A DNA stretch of 64,000 nt, taken from Calendula officinalis (taxonomy: Eukaryota; Streptophyta; Magnoliopsida; Asterales; Asteraceae). The translations under genes were made by a program, and so were the position numbers. Below the pieces are notes generated by a model, which searched no databases, was not told the DNA's origin, and saw only the letters and a list, made by a program, of their open reading frames with translations. The number at the start of each line of letters is the position of its first letter. The first letter of the stretch is position 1. Below are positions 30,060 through 40,820 of this stretch, piece after piece. The DNA lies in assembly GCA_963853835.1 (NCBI GenBank), contig OY970824.1:68776884-68840883 (forward strand), read 5' to 3'.

Positions 30060-30697
30060 TGTCAGGATCGATTAACTATAGAAAAGTTAATAAACACTTT
30101 AGATCTAATTGAATATAGAAGTTGCAGCGGATCAACACTATATCAATGTAATTAAGAACAATGAACTGTAAATAATATGCGAAAGTATTAAGAACACAGT
30201 TTCACAAAAAGCTTCAATGTATATTATTGAGTTAACAATACACACATACGTTTACAATTCGTAAGGAACTATTTATAATAGTCCTTGAAGCTAAACTATT
30301 TACCCTAGTTATTCTAGGACTTTGATTTACATCGAATAATAAAAATATACATTGATTTACATTCTATAACTATCTCTACGAAGATCTCGGACTTGATATT
30401 CTTCAAAAACGCGTATCAGTAGTAAAACTCATCACCAGTAGTAAATATGTAACACCAGTAGTAAATATGTAACATCAGTAGTAAACTTGGTGATCAGTAG
30501 TAAGTCCAGAAACCATCGTCAGTAGTAACTACTAAGATCAGTAGTATCTCCAATCTGTGCATGATCAGTAGTAACTAAGTTATAGTATCACCAGTATCAA
30601 CTTCATCAGTAGTAACATGTTCTGCCCCATCAGTACTAATTATTGTCAGTACTAACTGCAGCATCAGTATCAAGTTGATCTGTGTTTTGTTCCAACA
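30060..30697 (-). repeat. 5' LTR of the copia element (right in the window)
   Basis: 638 bp, 20 bp longer than its partner because CACCAGTAGTAAATATGTAA is duplicated in tandem near 30431-30472, adding one more CAGTAGTA. Otherwise only about four substitutions separate the two LTRs. Confidence 0.93.
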
Positions 30698-30702
30698 ATC
30701 CC

Positions 30703-31442
30703 TAATCAGATGAAGACAGGGACCACCTTTTTTTTTTATCATTGTGCGGTTGCCTTGGAATTATGGTCTTGGCTCCAGAAAGTGTCAAATTGATATGGGT
30801 CATCACAATTCCTTTATGCCTGTAAAACAGAAAGATGCAAAAAATTTCTTGAAGCAGCCGTAAGTGGTTTGGTGTGGAGCTTATGGTTAGCTAAAAAAAA
30901 CCCAATGATATTATTTTTAGTATTTAAAGAAAAAATTAATAATAATAAATGCTTTAGGAATGCAAGAAAATTGAGTAAATAATGTGAATATGATGAAGGG
31001 CAAGTAACTCCATGATACCGAGAGCTTGTAGATCGTAGTCCACATAGGCTTTCTTTTAGGGGTTGAAGATAGTAGTATGTGTGTGTATGCTTGACACCAT
31101 CGTATTGGACTCATCAACTCGTTTGCTTTCTGGAAACTTCTTTTTGTAAAACCTTAATGCAATCCTATAAAATTCCATCCTGATTAATGAGAAATATAAA
31201 AAAAGGAAGTTATTTTTTCAAATGTAAGAAACATACAGACAGATAGATATAAATACTACTTAAGATAAGAGGATGATACCTTTGCAACTTCAAAGGATTC
31301 ACTATACGTATATATATATATATACATGTGTGCGTATATTTTTGTGGATGTGGGCTTATCGAAAGGGCTGGAATATAACTGCAGTGGCAGTTTTTTTGGC
31401 ACTGAAAGGGCTAGAGTTAATCTTGAAACTCAACTTTTAATG
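30703..31442. other. Intergenic, no gene recognised
   Basis: AT-rich; a T run at 30729-30738 and a (TA)n/(TG) stretch near 31311-31330 are present. No coding signal is convincing on either strand. Confidence 0.4.
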
Positions 31443-31947
31443 ACCAGTAACTGCTAGGGGTGTTCAAAAATATCCGAAAAACCGGGTATCCGAAAAATTA
31501 CCTGATATCCGAAATGCGGGTATCCGAAAATCCGGGTATCCGAATTCCGGGTACCAAATGCGGGTAGTGTTTTTCAAGATTTCCGGATACCCGATACCCG
31601 AAAAATTACCCGGAAATAATAAATATACGAAAAATATACAAAAAATCCCCAAAATATTTGAGAAAATACCAAAAATATTCAATAATACCCAAAATATTTG
31701 AAAAGTACCCGAAATTTCTGAAAAATACCCGAAATATCCGAAAAAATACTCAAAATATTCGAAAAATATTTTAATATTTTGTTTTTTTCGGATACCGGAT
31801 ACCCGGATTTCGGATACCCGAAATCCGGGTATCATAAATCCGTGTACCAAATGCGGGTAGTAAAAATCACTATCCGAAAATCCGGGTACCCGAATTTCGG
31901 GTATCCGAAAATCCGGGTACCCGGTTTTGAACACCCCTACCAGTAAC
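31443..31947. mobile_element. Low-complexity inverted-repeat element (GGGTATCCGAAA chains)
   Basis: The left end AGGGGTGTTCAAAA (31456) pairs with the right end TTTTGAACACCCCT (ending 31938). ACCAGTAAC occurs at 31443-31451 and 31939-31947 as a 9-bp flanking direct repeat, although four extra bases (TGCT) lie between it and the left AGGGG. The interior is almost wholly chains of GGGTATCCGAAAA, CCCGAAATCC and CGAAAAATA words in both orientations. The long minus-strand open frame is an artefact of this chain. Superfamily is likely hAT or Mutator; not decided. Confidence 0.75.
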
Positions 31948-32180
31948 CCCTTCATGCGGAAACTTTAAGCTTTAAATAAATCCATGTAATACTTAAATTC
32001 CATTCCTACCAAATTGATTTAATGCTTTAAATGCAGAGAAAAAGAAAGGATTATGTAATGCTTTTGAAGCCGTTTCATATAAAACTTAAATTCGGTTACA
32101 AACAAATTGCTTCAATGATTAATATATTAATGCGTTATATGGTGATTAATGCTAGGTAATAAATACTACATCGGAAATGA
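31948..32180. other. Short intergenic spacer
   Basis: AT-rich, nothing recognised. It leads into the TA microsatellite. Confidence 0.4.
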
Positions 32181-32186
32181 AACTCG

Positions 32187-32188
<2 letters not shown>

Positions 32189-32256
<68 letters not shown>
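32189..32256. repeat. (TA)n microsatellite
   Basis: About 60 bp of almost pure TA repeat directly adjoins the left end of a terminal-inverted-repeat element. A shorter (TA)n adjoins its right end (33568-33585). Confidence 0.95.
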
Positions 32257-32567
32257 GGGTGAGTTATATAGAGAACCCATAAACCCTTATTAGCCAATCA
32301 GAAATTAGTTTATATTTTTCATTTATTTAAATGTAAAGGGCAATTCCGGTATTCACATTATTTCATATTTATAGAAACAATTAATTGAAATCCTATAATC
32401 ATGGAAAATGGAGATTTTGTATATCAATCTTCCGTATGAAAACCGTTTACCCCATATTTTCCAGAATATTAGCACATTTCATGGAAATCTTTTTACCCCA
32501 TCTGATTTTTTAATTTGTATGAAATGGGTAATCAAAACATATCTAACATTCATGTAATCTAAACATT

Positions 32568-32800
32568 GATTTCTTCACAAAATTATAGCTAAAAATAGAT
32601 AAAACATTGATGTCTTTACAAAATTATAGTTAAAAACTGATAAAACATTGATGTTTTCACAAAATTATAGCTAAAAACAGATAAAACATTGATGTCTTCA
32701 CAAAATCAAAACATTGATGTCTTCACAAAATCAAGACATTCATGTAATCAGAACATTGATGTCTTCAAAAAATCAAAACATTCATGTAATCAAAACATCG
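32568..32800. repeat. Tandem repeat, AAAACATTGATGT units
   Basis: Three copies of a roughly 43-bp unit (TTCACAAAATTATAGCTAA then AACATTGATGT) are followed by shorter derivatives that alternate ACATTGATGTCTTC and ACATTCATGTAATC. It lies inside the TIR element. Confidence 0.8.
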
Positions 32801-32819
32801 ATGGTGCGGGTGGTTGTTG

Positions 32820-33032
32820 CCGCCGTCGACTGAAACCCTAGATCCGCGGCCGTCGACCGAAACCCTAGATCCGCCGCCACGACTGAAATCCTAAATCCGC
32901 CGCCGTCGACTGAAACCCTAGATCTGCAGCCGTCGACTGGAACCCTAGATCCGCCGATGTCGACTGAAACCCTAGATCTGTCGTCGTCGACTGAAACCCT
33001 AGATCTGCCGCCATCGACTGAAACCCTAGATA
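32820..33032. repeat. 27-bp minisatellite, eight copies
   Basis: Eight copies of a 27-bp unit built on GCCGTCGACTGAAACCCTAG. The period is a multiple of three, so both strands stay open; the minus strand reads iterated RSRVSVDGG. Each unit contains AAACCCTAG, close to the plant telo-box. Copy 3 is the most diverged. Confidence 0.9.
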
Positions 33033-33986
33033 TGCATCCGGCGATACTAACCATGTTGATTACCGAAATGCAGGCATGTGAGGGCCAAACGGTGGCGGAA
33101 CATGCATTTGCGGGCCAGACGGTGACGGAGCGGCAATGGCGGGGCATGTCGACGGCCGGTGTTCTTCTGAGAGATATGAGAGATGGAGAGAAAACTTCAA
33201 AACAGAGACTAGTGGTTACAGATCTGGTCGAAGAGACCACTGGAGGTTACATATCAGGTCGTCGGTGGTGTTCCGCCGGAGATACAAATCGCTGGTGGTT
33301 TCCGTTGTGAAGATGGATGGTTGCCGGAAGTTTTCATTAGAAGGGGAGGTCCGGTGGAGGTGGAGGTGGAGTTGTGATTGAGGAGAGAGAGAGAAGATGC
33401 AAACACATGTTTGTACGGGTATGTGTGTGTGCAATTAATATGTAAATGGAGAGTTATGGGTTTATTTCCTTTTTTAATTCTTTTTTTAAAACAAAAAAAC
33501 ATAATTGTAAATGTCAGATTACGAAAGTACCCTTTTTATTTAAAGAGAGAGTTCTCTATATAACTCTCCACTATATATATATATAGATTTTGATTATTTA
33601 GTGTTTTTTGTTATTGTTTGAGATTAAATTAAAGTATGTTTGTTAATTTTAACTTTCTTAATTGAATTGGGTTTGAAGAATTTGCCGTTGATCATTTTAC
33701 TTATAGGTCATTCTTGTGATTTGTGGAAGAAACGACATTGTGATTTGATGATTCATTTATCATGTCCCAATTTACACAAGAAAACCCATAATGTTTCTTG
33801 ATTTACACTTGAACTGGCGTGACAACTAATACCCTAATCACGGAATGCCTTTCTATGCGTTTTGGAATGTGAATGCCTGTTTGAGAACTAAAAATCATCT
33901 TCATTTTGAATATTGATGTTTACTGATTCATTAATTTTTTTTATAGGTTAAATATATTTGACTCGTTTCAATTGTCATATTTTTCA

Positions 33987-34014
33987 CCCGCGCTTTTCGC
34001 GGGCAGAAAACTAG
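33987..34014 (+). mobile_element. Helitron 3' terminus
   Basis: CCCGCG-CTTTT-CGCGGG forms a tight hairpin (33987-34003), and CTAG follows 7 nt later (34011-34014) with T as the next base. A hairpin shortly before CTRR|T is the Helitron 3' hallmark. I could not place the 5' TC end, so the element's extent (perhaps the 430 bp from 33580) is unknown. Confidence 0.6.
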
Positions 34015-35177
34015 TTAATATAAAAATAAGAGGGTCATGACTCATGAGAATTGGGTGGCCTATGCCACGTGCAAGGACTAGGTCATAACTTTGGGGCCAT
34101 TACATTTTGTATTTATTTTTTATTTTTTAGTATGAGATGTAATTTTTCTATTGCTACTTTAGGGGTTGAATTGTTAATGAATGTTAAAAGTTAGGTTGGA
34201 TTGAGTTATGTAAATGGAACCAAGGCCGACCATAAGTTTGTCGGGCCCTAGACGAATATTAATTTTAAGCCCCTATCATAATTGTAAAAATAAAAATAAA
34301 TATTAACTTATTCCTCCAATCGTCCTCACATTCACATAGTACTAGAGCAGAGTCATTGAGAAAAAAAGATAAAAAATTAATAATCTTTAACTTACTCAAA
34401 AAATAAATAAAAAAATAATTAAGGGTTCAAAAATTATGATCCCCAAGTAATTTGGTATAGTCGGCCTACTATATCTGCCCTCGGGCCAGTCAGGGCCCGG
34501 CTGTGATTATTGATTTATTTCGTTCGGCCGCCCCTTATTCTTCAGTTAATGCACATGGGCTTTTTAGTTGGTATTTAAACATGGACATTTTCGGTCCAAA
34601 TTATTGTTTTGTGTGGCCCATTTTAAACAAATACCTGGCCCGAGATAAAATTTGCATACGTCCCAATTGCTAATTGCACTTTGCGGCCTTATTAGTTAAT
34701 TTGTATTTAAATTTCTTGGGTTAATTTGATTAAATTAGCTCTTTTATACTTTAACGGTTAATCTACAAAACAATGAAGTTAATCAAAGTATTATATTTAA
34801 TAATATATATCGACACATTTACTAAATAAATTTACGCTCAAATCTTATATCATGATATGATAGCGTAATTAAGCTTCAAATCTTGCTAGTCATAAAATAA
34901 TTCATGGATAAGTATTTTAGAGCCATTCAAAATTTCAAATATTGTGTTGTCTCGTTTATCTATTCTCAAATATTGTGTTGTCTCGTTGATCTATTCTTTC
35001 AGTGAATCAATATACTATATTGATTCCTCCCTCATGCCTCCAACAACATTACCATTACAAAACTTAATCATCATGACAATTTTCAACGGTGGTGGAAGTG
35101 GATGGAAGTTTCACGGTTTCTGTTATCAAGTACTTCATGTTTAAACTGCTTGTACATTAAGCATTAAAACAAATACT
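34015..35177. other. Intergenic, repeat-like, no gene recognised
   Basis: Words such as GGCCGACC, GTCGGGCCCTAG and TCAGGGCCCGGCTGTGA at 34226-34505 look like a decayed hAT-type element, but I could not confirm ends or duplications. A 33-bp unit (CAAATATTGTGTTGTCTCGTT) is tandemly doubled at 34936-34990. No coding region is evident. Confidence 0.35.
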
Positions 35178-35757
35178 TTAGACCGGTGCCAACGGGGGCA
35201 ACCGACGCCCGCCGGTTGACCCGCCGGTTGTGGCGACCGTTGGCACGGCCCCGCCGGTTGGGTCTGCCGGTTTGGCTCGCCGGAATTGAGACGGAGAAAG
35301 AGACGGAGACCAGTTGATTTTTTTTTTTTTTTTTTTTTAAATGGTAATTTAAATGATAATATATTAAAAAAATTCAAAAAAATTTAAAAAAATTCAAAAA
35401 AATTTAAAAAAATTAAAACTTTTTACATCTATAAATACCCTCTCATTTCGTCTATTTTTACACCACATTCACCTTCTATTTTTTTTAATTAATGTCTTTT
35501 TTTTTTTAATTAATGTCTTTTTTTTATGTAATGTATTTTTAAATTAATGAAATTTAATTTTATTAGTTATATGTTTTAATTAGTTGTATATTTTTATTTT
35601 AATTAAAAAGAAAGTAAATTAATTAAAGTTGATGAAGTGACGGAGTGCTGTTGGCACGGGTACGTCAGTTTAGTGTTAGTTAGTTTGTCTGCTGACGTGG
35701 CGCTGAGTTGGCAGAAACTGACGGCGTCAGTTTCCGTCACCATTGGCACCGGTCTTA
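35178..35757. mobile_element. PIF/Harbinger-type MITE
   Basis: TTA duplications (35178-35180, 35755-35757) flank a 574-bp element whose ends GACCGGTGCCAACGG and CCATTGGCACCGGTC are inverted repeats with one difference. TTA target and GC-rich ends fit PIF/Harbinger. The interior has repeated CCGCCGGTTG words on the left, an A/T simple-repeat core (35320-35420), and GACGG/CTGACG words on the right. Confidence 0.85.
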
Positions 35758-36078
35758 GTTAACATGCCTGAGATTAAAAGTCAAACCGATCAAATGGCTC
35801 AAAATGAAAGTCAATATTTTTACAGCCAACAATAAATATGCAATAAAAAATCTAAAAAGGATGCTTATCTGGTTTCCTTTTTTAATAATTCTAAAAATAC
35901 AAGGTTCACATCTCATATATATTTTGATGGTGTTTCACAACCAATCTGATCTCATCATCTCCCCCAAATCACCATCTTTTCACCACTATGAACAGATTCA
36001 TACTCAAACCCTAGTTCTCAATTGAAAACCAAATCAATTCACTTCAACTTCAAAACCCACAAATTCATTCCAAAAATT

Positions 36079-37179
36079 ATGACACCCTCATCATCAAATT
36101 CTCCCGCAGCACCGTCGCCATTTATTCCGGCAGTCATCCTTCTGTTACTATGTGTTCCTACTCTCTATTACTTAGCCCCACATATCCTCCCGCCGCCGTC
36201 TCCGCCCATCTCCTTCCCGGACGAACTCCAAGATCTCACCCTTTTCCGGCGAGCCACCGCCGTTGAATCACACAATCCATCTAAACCCAAACATATCGGA
36301 GCAACCAATCCAAACCCCAAGATCGCATTTTTATTCCTTACAAATTCCGATTTACACTTTTCCCCCTTATGGGAACGATTCTTCAACGGCAATACATCAA
36401 ATCGTGATCTTTTCACTATTTATGTTCACGCAGACCCAACTGTAAACCCTAAAGTTAAAATCCCAGGTGGGGTTTTCACCCAAGATCGATTCATTCTGGC
36501 GAAACAAACCCACCGTGGCACCGCCACTCTCATCGCCGCCGAACGCCGCCTCCTCGCCACCGCACTACTCGACGACCCAGATAACGCGTTCTTTACCCTA
36601 ATTTCCCAACATTGTATCCCACTTCATTCTTTTAACTACTTTTACAACACCATATTTGAAGTCAATTCACATCAAGTAGCCGAATTAAAATACTTGAAAT
36701 ACAAAAGTTTCATCGAAATTGTTTCTAAAGATCCCTATATTTTGGATCGATACAATGCGAGAGGAGAAAACGTAATGATTCCCGAAGTCCCATTTGATAA
36801 ATTTCGAATGGGTTCACAGTTCTTTACATTGACACGTAAGCACGCCGTTATGGTGGTTGGTGATCGGCAGCTATGGAAGAAATTTAGGTTAAATTGCTTA
36901 AAGCCTCAATCTTGTTACCCTGAAGAACATTATTTTCCAACATTGTTGTCAATGGAGGATTTAAAATGGTGTACTAGGTATACACTGACTCGTGTTAATT
37001 GGACTGATAGTGTTAATGGACACCCGCATACGTATTACCGGAATGAGGTGTCGCCGGAGCTGATTTATGAGCTCCGGCGATCTAATTTCACTAATTCCTA
37101 TATGTTTGCCCGGAAGTTTTCGCCGGATTGTCTACAGCCGTTGATGAATATGGCCAATGAAGTCATTTTTCGGGACTGA
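36079..37179 (+). CDS. GT14 glycosyltransferase, Core-2/I-branching (BC10-like)
   Basis: 366 residues in one exon from ATG 36079; upstream in-frame codons lack an ATG. A short Ser/Pro-rich cytosolic tail is followed by one transmembrane helix (about residues 15-34, AVILLLLCVPTLYYLA), giving a type II Golgi-type topology, then a Pro-rich stem and the GT14/DUF266 catalytic domain. Family landmarks are IAFLFLTNSDLHFSPLWERF, IYVHADP, the SQHCIPLHSF block, FRMGSQFFTLTRKHA and CYPEEHYFPTLL. Rice BC10, a member of this plant family, affects cell-wall cellulose and arabinogalactan proteins; the donor and acceptor of this copy are unknown. The frame is intact. A GT donor-like site just after the stop (37197) could open a 3'-UTR intron. 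Confidence 0.92.
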   Translation: MTPSSSNSPAAPSPFIPAVILLLLCVPTLYYLAPHILPPPSPPISFPDELQDLTLFRRATAVESHNPSKPKHIGATNPNPKIAFLFLTNSDLHFSPLWERFFNGNTSNRDLFTIYVHADPTVNPKVKIPGGVFTQDRFILAKQTHRGTATLIAAERRLLATALLDDPDNAFFTLISQHCIPLHSFNYFYNTIFEVNSHQVAELKYLKYKSFIEIVSKDPYILDRYNARGENVMIPEVPFDKFRMGSQFFTLTRKHAVMVVGDRQLWKKFRLNCLKPQSCYPEEHYFPTLLSMEDLKWCTRYTLTRVNWTDSVNGHPHTYYRNEVSPELIYELRRSNFTNSYMFARKFSPDCLQPLMNMANEVIFRD

Positions 37180-38170
37180 AATGTCTACTTTTTCAGGTAA
37201 TTTTTCTTGGTTTAATTGTTAGATTTGTTGAGTCAATTGGTTGGTGATCAAACATGTTGGATTTGTTATGTGTTAATATTGGTATATTTTGGTGATTGAA
37301 AGTGACATCTTTTGGTGTTCTTGTTGTGTGTGTATGTTATTTAGTGTGACTAATTTGTCTTATTGTTTTTGTTTATCATCACTTTCTGGTGATAGATTAA
37401 TATTGAGTAATAGTCTAAAGAAGAGTTGTATCTGTCAATTAAAAAGGACAACTTTTGGTCCCTGATAATTAATAAAGTGTCCATGTGTAAGGCTGTCTTT
37501 TTGCATAAGTTGTTGAGGATAACCTAAAAATCTTAATGTTGAATCCCAAACTTAGGAGTTTTCACCATCTTGCCATTAAATCATACAGAGGGATAAAATG
37601 GTAATTTTCTATCATTCAGAGTGTGCCTCTAGAACGCTTATCAAATAATCTGATTTTCATAACAGAACCTTTAAATCATTGAGGCCTTTGATATGTTCAG
37701 CACTAGCCACTAAATCGTAATATTTTATCATATTAGCCGGTTTTGTACTCTTATATCGTGTTAGTTGATATACTGTTAGCACCATTTATTTGGAACATTG
37801 GTGATAACTGATATATATTGTATGGCATGACTCATAAACTTAGAAACTAAAAATAGAGTAACTTGTACTGCAAGAAAGACAAGATGAAGTAATATAGCTG
37901 CATAAGACTGCAAGCATGTTTTTTAGTTTATTCGTGGAAATTGGAATATATGGGTACATAGAATCTCTGGATTCTTTGCAACCTAGGTTAAGTGACCTAA
38001 ATTAATTTTGTACTAGAAAAATAACTTTAACACGAGTTTAGGAAAACCATGTATGTGTAAAGATGTTATATCTGTACAGGTGGCAAATTTCAACCCATCT
38101 TTTAGGGCAAATGTTTGTTATTGCGCATAAAACCTACTAAATCAAATTCGGGCAAATGTCATGAAATAAC
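37180..38170. other. 3' flank of the GT14 gene
   Basis: Likely 3' UTR and downstream DNA. TTTTTCAG|GTAATTTT at 37189-37204 could be a 3'-UTR splice donor, with an acceptor as far away as TTGTATTCAG near 38669; this is speculative. No coding region is seen. Confidence 0.35.
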
Positions 38171-38370
38171 AATATACTTTAGGTGGTGGTTCGTTTTGGT
38201 AATTATAAGTTTTTGAAGCCTGTTTTGGTAATTAAAAGTTTCTAGCCAACCTAATAAAACGTAAAAAAAACTTGTTTAATTATGAGGTAGGGATGGGAAA
38301 AAGCTTTAATAACCAAAATAGACCATAAAAGGTTAAAATACCAAAACGGACCACCGATGAAAGTATATTT
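38171..38370. mobile_element. Small MITE, about 200 bp
   Basis: AATATACTTTAGGTGGTGG at the left and CCACCGATGAAAGTATATT at the right are inverted repeats with a few differences, extending inward over CGTTTTGGTA. There is no coding capacity. The target duplication is not clear. Confidence 0.6.
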
Positions 38371-39740
38371 CTATTTTACGATATGTGCCCGTCATTATAT
38401 TTAGATTAATATTGTACTTATATTATATAAATGGACAAAAAATGGTTACAAGTCGACCCAACCCCACTCATCATGTTTGACCAATTAGTCAACCCGTCCA
38501 TTTTGTCACCTCTAATATTTTGCATGGCGAGTAACATTGTAGACGATATTAAAGATTATTCTGTCATTTTGCAAAAAAAAGGAAAATTGGCTGAAAACTA
38601 GATTAAGTTATAATTTTCTGGCTATTTTTTTTGGATTGAGATGTTTACTATTATCCTCTTGTATTCAGAGTCACAGGTGTGTCAACGCCAAGTGCTGCTG
38701 GAAACCGTTATAAGTTGGCATTTTGGGATTAATGTCAAAAGCTCAAAAGTTGGAAATGAGTACAAATTGGGAGAACACAATGAACAGCCGTGTGTACTTA
38801 CTACCAATCATTGCAGATTGGTGTAGCCGTCAAGTGGGGACCACTGTTTTCTGCTTCTGTATTCAATTTCTTTTACAAAATTTTGAAGAGTTAAGCTCAC
38901 TGTAAATATTGCAAATGGTTCATGAATTCGTTTGTCTTGTTATTGTTGTGGGTATTTCAATTGAAGAAATATGATAATATTATTATTTTTAACCTATTTA
39001 TTTGTTAATTTGTCGGTTTTGTTTATGTTTTGATCTGAATGGGTCAAATAAGTGTTGTCTAACTTATGCAATAAGAGCATGAGATTAGGAGGTCAAATTT
39101 ACGAATCTTATTGATTTTGATTCTCAAAAAAGCCTTAATTTATGAAGCAAAACACACATGAAAAATGTTCTCACTTGTTTTCTAAGTTGTAGTAAGTGGT
39201 GTTCTTTGTTCTCTCTCTTAAAAGTTCCTCTATAGAAGTTCTATTCTTCACTTTTTTGTGCATTCTTCAATAACTCCATAAAGGGGTCAAAGGCATCAAA
39301 GATTATTTCTAAAACATCATATGGTCGTTTTATATCTTTCATTGTTGTAAATCGATTTCTTTTGGTGGTTTTGTAACAAGAAAATATCTACTTATTTTAA
39401 AATGCTTCTGTTGCGTAAAATTGTTTTATGTCTTTTGTTATAAAATCACGAGCACGGTTAATTAAACCCGATTGCAAATTTTGCATTTTGCTATATAATA
39501 GTTTTAGAAATTTTTTTTATATAGTTTTCCAATTCATGTATTTTCAAAGAACATAACTTTTCATTTTGGTATGTTACTTTTAGCATTTCTTTTGTAATAC
39601 ACTATGAACATGTGACTAATCTAAATCGAGATATTCATTATAAATCAAATATTGTTCGACGTATTTCTTGCCAAATATTATCCCTAGTGAAAAATAATAG
39701 AGGAAGTTACCGTACCTACAACTTCGAATAACCGACCTTA
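38371..39740. other. Intergenic, no gene recognised
   Basis: The segment 38640-38905 has somewhat balanced composition and could be a 3'-UTR exon of the GT14 gene, but I see no protein match. The rest is AT-rich. Confidence 0.35.
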
Positions 39741-40692
39741 TTAGACTACCCGTAATGGGTGACCAAACAAAGTTTGGTCACCCCTGCCACCTCTGCGCCA
39801 CATCAGCTTTCTCTCTCCTGATCAAACACATGACCAGACAGCGACCATTAGCCCGTAATGGGTGACCGATCGGATTTTTTTTTTAAATTTCATTAATAAT
39901 TAAACATTACATTAAAAATAAATAAAAACATTACATTAAAAATAATTAAAAAAACATTAAAAAAAACTAGTGGTGGGTTTGTCGATTCCAGTATTCATCT
40001 AGAGCATCCGGTACGGTGCCGTATGCTAACTGACGAATTGCAGACGTGCACCTCATTAGCGGAGAAGTACCTGCGTTGCCAAGTGCATCATAACGTTGCG
40101 CAAATAATGGGACGGTATTAGTGAGATCGCGAACAATGCGTGTGAAAAGATCACGGCTCATCCTGAAACGTTTACGAAAATCTTGCTCGTTATATGTCGG
40201 ATTTTCAGCGAAGTAAGCTGCCACGAGACGGTCATTCGCACCGCCACGGTCCCTATGCACGTATCTTCTAGGAGTTCTAGGGATACTAGAACTGGAACCT
40301 TCAAGAAACGCGGCCGCCGTTTGTAAAAAACCAAGATGTATAATCTTGTCCTCCTCCTCGTCGTCAAAAATGAAATTAGCTACATTCATTTCATCGTCGG
40401 AACTCATTTTTAAGATAGTGTGTGTGATGTGAGTAAGTATGAAGAAAAGAAATGAGAAGTATGAAATTTTTTAGAAAAAGATTGGGTATTTATAAGGTAA
40501 AAAAGGGGTAAAAATTTAGTTTGAAAGGGGTGTTTTGGAGCCGTTGGAGGTGGGCTGCGAACGGTCGAATAGTCGACCGTTGGGCACGGTCGACGCGTCG
40601 GGGCTAGGCGGGCGTAACGGGCTGGACGCGTCGGGGAGCGAGGAGGTGGCGGTCGTGACCGATCCGGAGGTCGTGCGTTACGCTCGGTCTTA
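39741..40692 (-). mobile_element. PIF/Harbinger element with truncated transposase
   Basis: TTA duplications at 39741-39743 and 40690-40692 flank a 946-bp element whose ends (GACTACCCGTAATGGGTGAC and, inverted, GACCGAGCGTAACGCACGAC) match at about 13 of 20 positions. The left subterminal ACCCGTAATGGGTGACC is repeated at 39852-39868. It keeps the N-terminal part of a HARBI1-like transposase and a GC-rich leader, and has lost the catalytic part. Confidence 0.82.
39967..40407 (-). pseudogene. HARBI1-like transposase, N-terminal fragment
   Basis: 146 residues from ATG 40407. The core RYVHRDRGGANDRLVAAYFA, then RKRFRMSRDLFTRIVRDL and LMRCTSAIRQLAYGTVPDAL matches the N-terminal region of plant PIF/Harbinger (ALP1-like nuclease) transposases. 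The frame stops after DEYWNRQTHH, before the DDE catalytic domain, so it cannot cut DNA. The open frame looks well kept, suggesting a recent internal deletion in the source element rather than slow decay. Confidence 0.88.
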
Positions 40693-40820
40693 TATACACC
40701 TAATTCGCAATCTACAAAAATCAAACATACTTTTTTATTTTAAAATCAAGAAAGTGATAGTATAACACAGAAAGTTTCAGTTTATAACCCTGAAAACCCG
40801 ACTAACCTAATTTTTTTTAT

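Larger units (their letters stand above)
19252..30697 (-). mobile_element. Sirevirus-like Ty1/copia element, 11.4 kb, with extra coding region
   Basis: Complete structure on the minus strand: 5' LTR 30060-30697, Met-tRNA primer site, gag, pol, extra coding region, polypurine tract, 3' LTR 19252-19869. The target duplication is a perfect ATCCC (19247-19251 and 30698-30702). Ends are TG...CA. The LTRs differ by only about four substitutions plus one 20-bp duplication, so insertion is recent. RT motif YVDDIIFGST and gag type suggest the Sirevirus (SIRE/Maximus) group, known for extra ORFs after pol. Pol has two in-frame stops and a frameshift, so this copy is probably moved in trans if at all. 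CAGTAGTA words are iterated throughout. Confidence 0.93.
32257..33572. mobile_element. TIR element inserted in a TA microsatellite
   Basis: The left end GGTGAGTTATATAGAGAAC is matched in inverted orientation by the right end GTTCTCTATATAACTCTCC, with (TA)n outside both ends. That arrangement recalls microsatellite-targeting elements such as Micron in rice (analogy only). Inside are two tandem arrays and a GC-rich 33040-33370 segment with open frames on both strands but no recognised domain. No transposase is present. Confidence 0.65.

Noticed and set aside
31464..31955. 163-codon minus-strand frame rich in PDFRIPEIRVPG
   Set aside because: It is produced by the GGGTATCCGAAA chain repeat, not by a protein-coding gene.
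32782..33434. Open frames with RSRVSVDGG repeats and an Arg-rich segment
   Set aside because: The 27-bp minisatellite keeps all frames open, and both strands are equally open; no domain or splice context supports a gene.
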